Shown here: positions 27,371 to 35,425 of the stretch, one piece after another
How positions within the stretch are numbered: position 1 is the stretch's first letter
How the letters are laid out: each line of letters opens with the position of its first letter
Assembly: GCF_010730955.1 (NCBI RefSeq)
Contig: NZ_AP022577.1
Span: forward strand, 1,302,001-1,366,000
Source: Mycolicibacterium aubagnense
GTDB lineage: Bacteria > Actinomycetota > Actinomycetes > Mycobacteriales > Mycobacteriaceae
Direction of reading: 5' to 3'
DNA: 64,000 nt
The notes under the pieces: generated by a model
Told to the model about the DNA's origin: nothing
Database searches by the model: none
The model's input: the letters and a program-made list of their open reading frames with translations, nothing else
Position numbers and translations under genes: made by a program

Positions 27371-28657
27371 ATGACGAACTTCGACGAGGTCGACTACTAC
27401 ACCGACCAGTCACTGGTGCCCGACCCGCACCCGTACTTCGACCATCTGCGCAACAAGTGCCCGGTGACGCGGGAGAACCACTACGGCGTGGTAGCCGTGA
27501 CCGGCTGGGAAGAGGCCAACGCGGTTTACAAGGATGCCGACTCGTTCTCCGCATGTGTCGCCGTGACCGGACCGTTCACCCCACTCCCGTTCACCCCCGA
27601 GGGCGACGACATCTGCGCCCAGCTCGCCGAGCACCGCACCGCCATCCCGATGTACGAGCACATGATCACCATGGATCCGCCCGAGCACACCCGCGCCCGC
27701 TCGCTGCTGTCCCGGCTGCTGACGCCCAAGCGCCTCAAGGAGAACGAGGACTTCATGTGGCGGCTCGCCGACCGTCACATCGACGAGTTCATCGCCGACG
27801 GCAAATGCGAGTTTTTGGCTTCGTACGCGCGGCCGTTCTCTTTGCTCGTCGTCGCCGACCTGCTGGGTGTCCCCGAGGAGGACCACGAGGAGTTTCGTCA
27901 GGCGTTCGGCGCCGAGCGCCCCGGCAGCCGCGTCGGCGCGCTCGACCACGAACCGCTCGCGTCCAACCCGCTGGAATGGGCCGACGAGAAAGTCGGTCAG
28001 TACCTCGAAGAACGTCGCAGTCACCCCCGCGACGACGTGCTGACCTCGCTGGCCACGGCCAAGTACGAAGACGGTTCGACGCCGGAGATCAGCGACGTCG
28101 TCAAGACCGCGACGTTCCTCTTCGGCGCCGGCCAGGAAACGACGGCCAAGCTGCTCACCGCGGCCATGCGCTTCCTCGGCGAGCAACCCGAGCTCCAAAA
28201 GCGGTTGCGTGAGGACCGCAGCCGCATCCCGAACTTCGTCGAAGAATGCTTGCGCATGGAAAGTCCGGTCAAAACGCTGCACCGGTTGGTTCGCAAGTCG
28301 ACGAAGGTCGGCGACATCGACACCCCGGCCGGCACCGTGGTCATGATCAGCCCCGGCGCGGTCAACCGTGATCCACGGCGGTTCGACCAGCCCCACGAAT
28401 TCCAGTTGGACCGCAAGAACGTTCGCGAGCACCTGGCCTTCAGCCGGGGCGTGCACTCCTGCCCGGGGGCACCGCTGGCCCGCGTCGAAGGCCGGGTGTC
28501 GTTGGAGCGGATTCTGGACCGCCTGGGCGACATTCAGCTCGACGAGGCCGCCCACGGTCCCGATGGAAACCGGCGCTACAACTACGAGCCGACCTTCGTG
28601 CTGCGCGGCGTCACCGACCTCAGCATCAACTTCACTCCGCTCGCCGCCAGGGCCTGA
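27371..28657 (+). CDS. Cytochrome P450
   Basis: 428-residue soluble bacterial P450. The I-helix oxygen-activation motif is FGAGQETT, the K-helix ExxR is in EECLRMESP, and the heme loop is FSRGVHSCPG with the proximal cysteine. ATG 27371 has GGAGG about 12 bases upstream; an in-frame GTG at 27323 is less likely because it overlaps the palindrome region. It resembles the P450 at 50070-51359 (same opening VDYYTD/VDFFRD, NKCPV, and the TPKRLKENED segment), so the two are paralogues. No ferredoxin gene is adjacent, so electrons must come from one encoded elsewhere. Substrate unknown. Confidence 0.93.
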   Translation: MTNFDEVDYYTDQSLVPDPHPYFDHLRNKCPVTRENHYGVVAVTGWEEANAVYKDADSFSACVAVTGPFTPLPFTPEGDDICAQLAEHRTAIPMYEHMITMDPPEHTRARSLLSRLLTPKRLKENEDFMWRLADRHIDEFIADGKCEFLASYARPFSLLVVADLLGVPEEDHEEFRQAFGAERPGSRVGALDHEPLASNPLEWADEKVGQYLEERRSHPRDDVLTSLATAKYEDGSTPEISDVVKTATFLFGAGQETTAKLLTAAMRFLGEQPELQKRLREDRSRIPNFVEECLRMESPVKTLHRLVRKSTKVGDIDTPAGTVVMISPGAVNRDPRRFDQPHEFQLDRKNVREHLAFSRGVHSCPGAPLARVEGRVSLERILDRLGDIQLDEAAHGPDGNRRYNYEPTFVLRGVTDLSINFTPLAARA

Positions 28658-28679
28658 GCCGGCGGCGCACGTGGGTCGG

Positions 28680-28745
28680 CACCGCGAATGTGCACACAGA
28701 TCGTGAAATTCGGCACGATGACGATCTATTCGAACATTCGCGGTG
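28680..28745. terminator. Nested inverted repeats between convergent genes
   Basis: Outer 12-bp arms (28680-28691 with 28734-28745) enclose an inner 6-bp hairpin (28700-28705 with 28714-28719). Placed between the convergent P450 and CoA-transferase, it probably serves as a bidirectional terminator. Confidence 0.5.
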
Positions 28746-28753
28746 GCCCGGCG

Positions 28754-29959
28754 TCACGTGACCGCGCCCGCCGACTTGAGTTCGATGATCCGGTCCCAGT
28801 CCATGCCGAGCTCCAGCAGGATCTCCTCGGTCTGCTCGGCGAAACCGGGCGCCGGCCCGGTCTGCGGCGGAGCGACGTCGAATTGCACCGGGTTGGCGAC
28901 CAATTCGAGTTCTCCCGCCTGCACCAGGTAGTCGTTGGCCCTGACCTGGGCGTCCTTGGCAGCCTGCAGTGTGTCCTGGACCGGGGCCCACGGACCGGAG
29001 AGGGTGGCGAACCGCTCGCGCCACTCTGCCAGCGTCTTGGTCGCCATCGCCTTGCCCAGAATCTCTACGGCCACTGCGGTATTGGTCGCGATGTCCTGCG
29101 CCGTCGCGAACCGCGGATCGTCGATGTACTCGTCCAGTTCCATGTGCCGGCACACGTCGGCCCAGAACTTGGTCGGCTGCATCATGACCAGAGAGATGAT
29201 CCGCCCGTCGGCCGTTTCGTAAAGGCCCACAAGTGGATTGACAGGCGAACCGTGCACGCCAGGGGGCGGCGCCTCCATCAGCTGGCCGAGGTGGGACGTC
29301 AGCGCGACGGTGTGGCCCATGGACCACAGTCCGCTGCCCAGCAGCGAGACGTCGACGATCGACGGCACGCCGGTGCGCTCCCGCTTGAACAGCGCCGCCG
29401 CGATCCCACCGGCCAGGTTGGTCCCGGAAATGGTGTCACCGTAGGCCGGTCCCGGCGGCGCGATCATGCCCGGCATGCCGGGCGGTGTGATGGTCGCGGC
29501 AGTGCCGGCCCGGCACCAGAACGCCGTCATGTCGTAGCCGCCCTTCTCGGACTCCGCCCCGCGCGGACCCAGCGCGCTGCCGCGCGCATAAATGATCGCC
29601 GGGTTGACGGCCCGGATGTCGTCGACGTCGATGGCGAACTTCCTGCGGTGCCCGGGCAGAAAACTGGTCAGGAAGACATCGGCACGACGCGCCAGCTCCA
29701 GCAGGACCTCACGCCCCTCGGGGACCGCCATGTCGAGCCCGATGCTCCGCTTGCCGCGATTGGCGTGTTCGATGTTGGGGTTCGGGTCCCCCTCGACGCG
29801 CAGCGTCCCGGTCTGCCGGAGGCCGCGCTGCGGATCGCCGGTCACCGCGTGCTCGACCTTGATCACATCAGCGCCCCATTCGCCGAGCACCGCACCGCCC
29901 GACGGCACGAACCCGTACATCGCGACTTCCAGGACTCGGACACCATCCAAGGGCCCCAT
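28754..29959 (-). CDS. CaiB/BaiF (family III) CoA-transferase
   Basis: 401-residue family III CoA-transferase. The opening MGPLDGVRVLEVAMYGFVPS and GADVIKVEH are family motifs, and the likely catalytic Asp is in GGYDMTAFW. ATG 29959 is preceded by GAGGAGG, which rules out the longer in-frame start. A degenerate GAGAAT palindrome (29974-29990) lies just upstream, and the SDR gene diverges from the same region, with another copy. It could activate a carboxylic acid intermediate with CoA or transfer CoA between pathway acids; an alpha-methylacyl-CoA racemase role cannot be excluded. Confidence 0.9.
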   Translation of the reverse strand: MGPLDGVRVLEVAMYGFVPSGGAVLGEWGADVIKVEHAVTGDPQRGLRQTGTLRVEGDPNPNIEHANRGKRSIGLDMAVPEGREVLLELARRADVFLTSFLPGHRRKFAIDVDDIRAVNPAIIYARGSALGPRGAESEKGGYDMTAFWCRAGTAATITPPGMPGMIAPPGPAYGDTISGTNLAGGIAAALFKRERTGVPSIVDVSLLGSGLWSMGHTVALTSHLGQLMEAPPPGVHGSPVNPLVGLYETADGRIISLVMMQPTKFWADVCRHMELDEYIDDPRFATAQDIATNTAVAVEILGKAMATKTLAEWRERFATLSGPWAPVQDTLQAAKDAQVRANDYLVQAGELELVANPVQFDVAPPQTGPAPGFAEQTEEILLELGMDWDRIIELKSAGAVT

Positions 29960-29973
29960 TCGACCTCCTCTGT

Positions 29974-29990
29974 TGAGAACCCAATTCTTC
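29974..29990. promoter_or_regulatory. GAGAAT-type operator, copy 4 (degenerate)
   Basis: Reads TGAGAAC-CCA-ATTCTTC; 11 of 14 arm positions match the consensus. It lies 15 bases before the CoA-transferase start. Confidence 0.5.
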
Positions 29991-30140
29991 GATTTCGGCA
30001 ATCTTACTCGCACAGAACATGTTTTCCGACAGGTGATCGGCTATGGAACCGACAGCGAAAAGACCGTCTGCGACGCAGTCCTAGACCTTCGGCGCAGTTA
30101 GGAGCCATTATCGGCGGTTCTGTTGCGGGACAGCGAAGCT

Positions 30141-30157
30141 GGAGAGTATCGTTCTCA
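30141..30157. promoter_or_regulatory. GAGAAT-type operator, copy 5 (degenerate)
   Basis: Reads GGAGAGT-ATC-GTTCTCA; 11 of 14 arm positions match. It lies 48 bases before the SDR start at 30205. Confidence 0.5.
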
Positions 30158-30204
30158 AAATCGGAAGGGAGATTTCTCTCAGTGATCTACAACGGTGCCC
30201 CGTC

Positions 30205-30903
30205 ATGAAGAATGCCGTCGTTACCGGAGGTGGGTCCGGCATCGGTCGCGCCATCGTGGCGCGCCTACGGGCCGATGGCTTGAACGTCGCGACCCTTGAC
30301 CTCAACCCGTCAGACGACGACTTCGGCTTCACCGCCGACGTCACCGACCGCGCTCAGGTCGATGCCGCGCTCGACGGAATCCGGGACAAGCTCGGCCCCA
30401 TCACCGTGTTGGTGAACTCCGCCGGGCTGGAGAAGTTCAAGCGGTTCACCGACCTGGAATTCCAGGACTGGCAGCGCGTGATCGACGTCAACCTCAACGG
30501 CGTCTTCCACTGCATCCAGGCGGTGCTGCCGGACATGCTGGCGGCCGGCTGGGGCCGGATCGTCAACATCTCATCGTCGAGCACCCATTCCGGACAGCCC
30601 TACATGTCGCCGTACGTAGCCGCCAAGTCGGCCGTCAACGGCTTGACCAAATCGCTGGCGCTGGAGTACGGGCCCGCGGGAATCACCGTGAACGCCGTAC
30701 CGCCCGGCTTCATCGACACTCCCATGCTGCGCAAGGCCGAAGAGCGCGGGTACCTGAAGGTCCAGCAGAGCATCGAAGCGACACCCGTGCGCCGCATCGG
30801 CCGGCCCGAGGACATCGCTGCCGCATGCGCGTTCTTGATCTCCGACGAGGCCGGCTACATCACGGGGCAGATTCTGGGCGTCAACGGCGGACGAAACACC
30901 TAG
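30205..30903 (+). CDS. SDR family oxidoreductase
   Basis: 232-residue classical SDR. TGGGSGIG is at about residue 7, NSAG near 68, and catalytic YVAAK after ISSSSTHSG. It ends with the GQILGVNGG element. It closely resembles the SDR at 53936-54679 (same DMLAAGWGRIV and SSSS strings), suggesting duplicated function in two operons. ATG 30205 follows the CoA-transferase divergent region. A mycofactocin-type SDR follows 17 bases later. Probably a 3-hydroxyacyl or cyclic alcohol dehydrogenase; substrate not determinable. Confidence 0.9.
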   Translation: MKNAVVTGGGSGIGRAIVARLRADGLNVATLDLNPSDDDFGFTADVTDRAQVDAALDGIRDKLGPITVLVNSAGLEKFKRFTDLEFQDWQRVIDVNLNGVFHCIQAVLPDMLAAGWGRIVNISSSSTHSGQPYMSPYVAAKSAVNGLTKSLALEYGPAGITVNAVPPGFIDTPMLRKAEERGYLKVQQSIEATPVRRIGRPEDIAAACAFLISDEAGYITGQILGVNGGRNT

Positions 30904-30920
30904 CGAAGGAAGGCTTTTCA

Positions 30921-31790
30921 ATGACTTCAGCGGGACGAGTAGCGGGCAAAGTCGCCTTCATCACCGGCGCGGCGCGGGGCCAGGGCCGCAGTCACGCGGT
31001 CCGACTGGCCGAAGAGGGCGCCGACATCATCGCCGTCGACCTGTGCGAGGACATCGAGTCCATCGGATACCCGATGGCCTCGCCCGAGGACCTCGACGAG
31101 ACCAGGAACCTGGTGGAGAAAACCGGCCAGCGCATCGTCACCGCGCACGCCGACGTCCGCGAGGTGACGCAACTGGGGACGGCCCTCGAGGCGGGCCTGT
31201 CGGAGTTCGGCAAAGTCGACATCGTCCTCGCGCAGGCCGGTATCGCCGGCATGAAAAGCGATGTCCCCCTTCAGGCCTGGATCGACACGATCAACACCAA
31301 CCTGATCGGCACCATCAACGCCATCCAGGTCTGCCTCCCCCACCTCAAGGAGGGCGCCGCGATCGTCGCCACCGGCTCGACCGCCGCTCTGATGGACGCT
31401 CACCTGAAGATGAACCCGGGCAACGACATCGGCGGTTTCGCCTACATGACGTCGAAACGGCTGCTCTCCCAATATGCTCACGACCTGGCCACCGAGCTCT
31501 CGCCGCGCGGCATCCGCCTGAACGTGGTGCACCCCACCAACGTGAACACCGCGATGCTGCAGAGCCCGCCGATGTACAAGTCGTTCCGGCCCGATCTGCC
31601 GAATCCGACACGTGAGGACGCCGAGCCGGCCTTCGGCATCCAGCAGGCCATGAAGGTCAACTTCGTGGAGCCGGAGGACATCAGCAACGCCATCCTGTGG
31701 CTGGTCTCCGACGAGGCCCGCTACATCACCGGCACCCAGTTGCGGGTGGACGCCGGCGGTTACCTCAAGTGGTACGACTACCACGTCTGA
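30921..31790 (+). CDS. Mycofactocin-coupled SDR family oxidoreductase
   Basis: 289-residue SDR with the wording of the mycofactocin-dependent subfamily: KVAFITGAARGQGRSHAVRL, then EGADIIAVDLC, an insertion after the second strand, and catalytic YMTSK. Members keep NAD tightly bound and re-oxidise it through mycofactocin rather than by exchange (family knowledge). GAAGGAAGG precedes ATG 30921. It sits just before a ferredoxin and a P450, consistent with oxidation of an alcohol produced by hydroxylation (inference). No mft biosynthesis genes are in the window. Confidence 0.88.
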   Translation: MTSAGRVAGKVAFITGAARGQGRSHAVRLAEEGADIIAVDLCEDIESIGYPMASPEDLDETRNLVEKTGQRIVTAHADVREVTQLGTALEAGLSEFGKVDIVLAQAGIAGMKSDVPLQAWIDTINTNLIGTINAIQVCLPHLKEGAAIVATGSTAALMDAHLKMNPGNDIGGFAYMTSKRLLSQYAHDLATELSPRGIRLNVVHPTNVNTAMLQSPPMYKSFRPDLPNPTREDAEPAFGIQQAMKVNFVEPEDISNAILWLVSDEARYITGTQLRVDAGGYLKWYDYHV

Positions 31791-31796
31791 TCGGGA

Positions 31797-31997
31797 GTGA
31801 CAGTGAAGGTTTGGGTTGACGGGCAGCGCTGCCAGGGCCACACGCTGTGCGCGATGATCGCGCCGGATGCGTTCGTGCTCAATGACATCGACGGCACGTC
31901 GTCACCGGTTGACGAGGTCGTGGCGCCGGGGCTCGAGGACGCGGTCCGCGAGGCCGCGCACTCCTGCCCCGAGCAGGCCATCACGATCGAAGACTAA
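31797..31997 (+). CDS. [3Fe-4S]-type ferredoxin, His-variant
   Basis: 66-residue ferredoxin. The cluster motif is C12-x2-H15-x2-C18 with a distal C57-P, i.e. three cysteines and histidine where a fourth would sit, the pattern of mycobacterial P450-associated 3Fe-4S ferredoxins. It starts 6 bases after the SDR and ends 43 bases before a P450, its likely electron acceptor. GTG 31797 with GGGAG just upstream is chosen; GTG 31803 is an alternative. Confidence 0.9.
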   Translation: MTVKVWVDGQRCQGHTLCAMIAPDAFVLNDIDGTSSPVDEVVAPGLEDAVREAAHSCPEQAITIED

Positions 31998-32040
31998 CGA
32001 GAGCCAGACCGCGCATGAGACCAGCAGGGAGACAGGAACT

Positions 32041-33384
32041 TTGAGCGTCCAGGACGAGCGCAAGAAGGACACCTTCCACTTCGACCGGCACACCCCGGAG
32101 TACCGGCTGCAGTTCGAGCAGATCACCGAGGAGATGCAGGCGCAGTGCCCGGTGGCCTGGACAGACACCTATAACGGGCACTGGGTGGCGGCCGACAGCA
32201 GGCATGTCTTCGAGTTGGCACGCTGTCCCGTCGTGTCCAATCACCACGACGTCAGCGGTGCGACACCGTTCCAGGGCATCACCATTCCAAAAGCCAGCCG
32301 CGCCAGCGTCGTTCGCGGTGGCATCCTCGAGATGGACGAGCCCGAGCACAGCACCTACCGCGGCGCGCTGAACCCCTACCTCTCCCCCGCCGCGATCAAG
32401 CGGTGGGAGCCGTTCGTCGACGAGATCACCCGCGCCGCGCTGGATGAACACATCGAGTCGGGCCGGATCGACTTCGTCGAGCATCTCGCCAATGTGGTGC
32501 CTGCGGTGTTCACGCTGGCGATGATGGGTATCGAACTGAAGAAGTGGAACGTCTACAGCGAGCCCACGCACGCATCGGTGTACACGCCCGAGCACGCGCC
32601 CGAACGCGAGAAGATCAACGAGCAGCACCGCGAGATGGGCATCGACATCATCAACAACATGATGGAGATCCGGCAGAACCCGCGGCCCGGCCTGGTCAAC
32701 GCGATGCTGCAGTTGCGGATCGACGGCGAACCGGCCCCCGACCTGGAAATCCTGGGGAATCTGGGCCTCATCATCGGTGGCGGCTTCGACACCACGACCG
32801 CGCTCACCGCCCACGCGCTGGAATGGCTCGGCGAACACCCGGACGAGCGCGAGCGACTCAGCCGCGACCGCGCCACTCTGCTCAACCCCGCCACCGAGGA
32901 ATTCCTGCGCTTTTTCACCCCTGCCCCGGGCGACGGCCGCACGTTCTCCGACGATGTCGAGGTCGAAGGCCAGCAGTTCAAGCGCTACGAGCGGCTGTGG
33001 CTGTCGTGGGCGATGGCGAACCGCGACCCGGCGGTGTTCGATCGGCCCAACGAGCTGGTCATGGATCGAAAAGGTAACCGGCACTTCAGCTTCGGCATCG
33101 GTGTGCACCGCTGCGTCGGATCAAACGTGGCGCGCACCGTGTTCAAGTCCATGCTGACGGCGGTGTTGGACCGAATGCCCGACTACGTGTGTGAACCCGA
33201 AGGCACTGTGCACTACGACAGCATCGGCGTCATCCAGGGCATGCGGAATCTGCCGGCCCACTTCACCCCTGGTGAGCGCCTGGGCCCCGGCCTCGACGAG
33301 ACGCTGGGAAAGTTGCAGCGCATCTGTAACGAACAGGAACTGGCCCGGCCCATCACCGAGCGCAAGGAAGCGGCCGTCATCTAG
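32041..33384 (+). CDS. Cytochrome P450
   Basis: 447-residue P450. The I-helix reads IIGGGFDTTTA, the ExxR is in EEFLRFF, and the heme loop is FSFGIGVHRCVG. It has a C-terminal extension of about 35 residues beyond the usual end. The start is TTG 32041, with GGGAG and AGGA upstream. The preceding ferredoxin is its probable partner. Its sequence differs clearly from the other three P450s of the window, so it likely acts on a different intermediate. Confidence 0.92.
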   Translation: MSVQDERKKDTFHFDRHTPEYRLQFEQITEEMQAQCPVAWTDTYNGHWVAADSRHVFELARCPVVSNHHDVSGATPFQGITIPKASRASVVRGGILEMDEPEHSTYRGALNPYLSPAAIKRWEPFVDEITRAALDEHIESGRIDFVEHLANVVPAVFTLAMMGIELKKWNVYSEPTHASVYTPEHAPEREKINEQHREMGIDIINNMMEIRQNPRPGLVNAMLQLRIDGEPAPDLEILGNLGLIIGGGFDTTTALTAHALEWLGEHPDERERLSRDRATLLNPATEEFLRFFTPAPGDGRTFSDDVEVEGQQFKRYERLWLSWAMANRDPAVFDRPNELVMDRKGNRHFSFGIGVHRCVGSNVARTVFKSMLTAVLDRMPDYVCEPEGTVHYDSIGVIQGMRNLPAHFTPGERLGPGLDETLGKLQRICNEQELARPITERKEAAVI

Positions 33385-33405
33385 GTCCGTCAACTAGGTT
33401 TGGAC

Positions 33406-33436
33406 TTGACCCTCACGCGACGTGAGGGACCAGGCT
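33406..33436 (+). promoter_or_regulatory. MerR-type promoter with internal operator
   Basis: TTGACC (33406-33411) and CAGGCT (33431-33436) are 19 bases apart, the overlong spacing of MerR-regulated promoters. The spacer carries a perfect palindrome, CCCTCACG-CGA-CGTGAGGG (33410-33428). The merR start codon follows 7 bases after the -10, so the transcript may be leaderless. Confidence 0.8.
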
Positions 33437-33443
33437 GATCGAC

Positions 33444-34223
33444 GTGACGCAGGAGATGCCGGTGGACGGACTCACCGTGGGCGAAGTCGCTGAGCGATTT
33501 GGCATCACGGTCCGGACCCTTCACCACTACGACGACATCGGGCTGTTGATCCCCAGTCGGCGGACCGCCTCGGGTTACCGGGTGTACACCTCGGCCGACC
33601 TGACGCGCTTGTCCCAGATCATCGTTTACCGCCGGCTCGATTTTTCTCTCGATGAGATCGCGAGTCTGCTCGATGCGGGCAACGAGGTCAGCCACCTGAT
33701 GCGCCAGCGCGAACGCGTCATGTCCCGGCTCGATGAGATGAAATCTCTCGTCGAGGCCATCGATCTGGCATTGGAGAAAGCAATGACAAACAACCCTATG
33801 ACCGACGCCGACATGCGTGAACTCTTCGGTGACGGGTTCGACGACTATCAGGCGGAGGCCGAGCAGAAGTGGGGTGAGACCGAGGAGTGGAAGGAATCGC
33901 AGCGCCGGGCCAGGTCCTACGGCAAGGAAGACTGGGTGCGGATCAAGGCCGAGGGAGAGGCTGTCGAGAAGGCACTGTCCGACGCCTTCCGCGCCGGCCT
34001 TCCGGCCGACTCCCAGGAGGCGATGGACGCGGCGGAGCAGCACCGGCTCCACGTCAATCGGTGGTTCTACGACTGCCCACCGGCCTTCCACCGGAACCTC
34101 GGCGACATGTATGTCAGCGATCCCAGGTACGTCGCCACCTACGACGAATCATTCGGGCTGCCGGGCCTCGCGGCCTACTGCCGTGAGGCGATCCACGCGA
34201 ACGCGGCCCGAACCGGCCACTGA
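33444..34223 (+). CDS. MerR family regulator with TipAS effector domain
   Basis: 259-residue TipA-like regulator. The N-terminal MerR helix-turn-helix is TVGEVAERFGITVRTLHHYD, then a coiled-coil dimerisation helix, then a TipAS-type helical domain from about residue 115 (drug or ligand binding), including KEDWVRIKAEGEAVEKAL. It would activate its own promoter (33406-33436) by twisting the 19-bp spacer. The next genes are convergent, so the obvious target is itself. GTG 33444 fits a leaderless start; ATG 33456 is the alternative. Confidence 0.9.
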   Translation: MTQEMPVDGLTVGEVAERFGITVRTLHHYDDIGLLIPSRRTASGYRVYTSADLTRLSQIIVYRRLDFSLDEIASLLDAGNEVSHLMRQRERVMSRLDEMKSLVEAIDLALEKAMTNNPMTDADMRELFGDGFDDYQAEAEQKWGETEEWKESQRRARSYGKEDWVRIKAEGEAVEKALSDAFRAGLPADSQEAMDAAEQHRLHVNRWFYDCPPAFHRNLGDMYVSDPRYVATYDESFGLPGLAAYCREAIHANAARTGH

Positions 34224-34238
34224 CCGGTTCGGGCCGCG
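34202..34238. terminator. Bidirectional hairpin spanning the merR stop
   Basis: Perfect 15-bp stem (34202-34216 with 34224-34238) and a 7-base loop containing the merR TGA. It lies between the convergent merR and acyl-CoA dehydrogenase genes. Confidence 0.75.
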
Positions 34239-34246
34239 CACCGGCG

Positions 34247-35425
34247 TCAGCGTGGTCGCGGCAGGCCGAGTACGTGCTGGGCGATGATGTTGCGCTGAAT
34301 CTCGGAGGTGCCACCGGCGATGGTGCCGCCGAAGCTGCGGGCATAGCGCTCGAACCAGCTGACGAAGTAGTGGTCCAGGTTCATGTGCTCGTACCGGCCC
34401 GACGTCGAGGGGTGGTTGAGTCCCTCGATTCCCGCTGCCGACAGGGCATTCTCGAGGGCGGTGCGCTCCGCCTCGGACCCGAGGAGTTTGAGTACCGACA
34501 CCGACTGCGTGTCCATCTCGCCTCGGGAGGCCCGGGCCAGCGCCGCCGAACCCATGGCGCGCAGGGCGTGGTAATCCATGATGGTCGTGGCGTACTGGTC
34601 GCGCTCGAGTGCCGTGCGCGGCCGGAAGTCGGCGATCATGTTGGCGATCCGGTCGGCGAAACCCAACCACATCATGGTGCGCTCGTGTCCGAGCGAACCG
34701 TTGGCCACACCCCAGCCGCCATTGAGTGGGCCGACGAGGTTCTCCGCCGGAACCCTTGCGTCCGTGAAGAAGACCTCGTTGAAGTCCAGGTTTTCCTGGC
34801 TGCACAGGTCCGCGAACGGCCGGCACACCACACCGGGGGTGTCGGTCGGGATGATGAGCACGCTGATGCCCTTGTGCTTCGGGGCATCCGGGTCGGTACG
34901 GACGAACGTCAGCAGGAAGTCCGCGTCGTGTGCGCCCGACGTCCACACCTTCTGTCCATTGACGACGAAGTGGTCACCGTCCGGCACCGCGCGCGTGCGC
35001 AACGAGGCCAGATCGGATCCGGCGCTCGGCTCGCTCATGCCGAGTGACGCGGTCTTCTCGCCGCGGAGTACCGGCACCGCCCAGCGGTGCTTCTGTTCCT
35101 CGTTGCCGAACGTGAGCAACGACGCCGCAATGATATTCACGCCCTGGGGGTTGAAGCTGTGGTAAATCCGGCGGCGGCACAACTCGTCCAGATGGACGAA
35201 TTGCTGCACCACCGTGGCGTTGCGCCCGCCGAACTCGGGCGGCTGCGCGGGCAGTAGCCAGCCGTTGTCGAACAGCAGCCGCTGCCAGTCACGCGCCCAC
35301 TGCGGCATGTGCGACACCGACCGGGGCCGCTCCAAAGTCTCTGTCTCCGTTGGCAGATGCTCATCGAGGAACGCCGCGAACTCGGCGCGGAAGGCCTCGA
35401 CGTCGGCGTCATACGAGAGTTGCAC
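34247..35425 (-). CDS. Acyl-CoA dehydrogenase, large-type partner, pair 3
   Basis: 392-residue ACAD with GMSEPSAGSDLASLRT, NGQKVWTSGAHDADF and a C-terminal AGGTSEIQRNIIAQHVL. The GTG start at 35425 overlaps the end of the following short ACAD by 17 bases. Gene order is reversed relative to pairs 1 and 2: here the short partner is transcribed first. Likely forms a heteromeric dehydrogenase for a bulky acyl-CoA. Confidence 0.92.
   Translation of the reverse strand: MQLSYDADVEAFRAEFAAFLDEHLPTETETLERPRSVSHMPQWARDWQRLLFDNGWLLPAQPPEFGGRNATVVQQFVHLDELCRRRIYHSFNPQGVNIIAASLLTFGNEEQKHRWAVPVLRGEKTASLGMSEPSAGSDLASLRTRAVPDGDHFVVNGQKVWTSGAHDADFLLTFVRTDPDAPKHKGISVLIIPTDTPGVVCRPFADLCSQENLDFNEVFFTDARVPAENLVGPLNGGWGVANGSLGHERTMMWLGFADRIANMIADFRPRTALERDQYATTIMDYHALRAMGSAALARASRGEMDTQSVSVLKLLGSEAERTALENALSAAGIEGLNHPSTSGRYEHMNLDHYFVSWFERYARSFGGTIAGGTSEIQRNIIAQHVLGLPRPR

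Noticed and set aside
30927..33108. Long minus-strand frames opposite the mycofactocin-type SDR and the P450
   Set aside because: Antisense shadows of clearly coding genes with full catalytic motifs.
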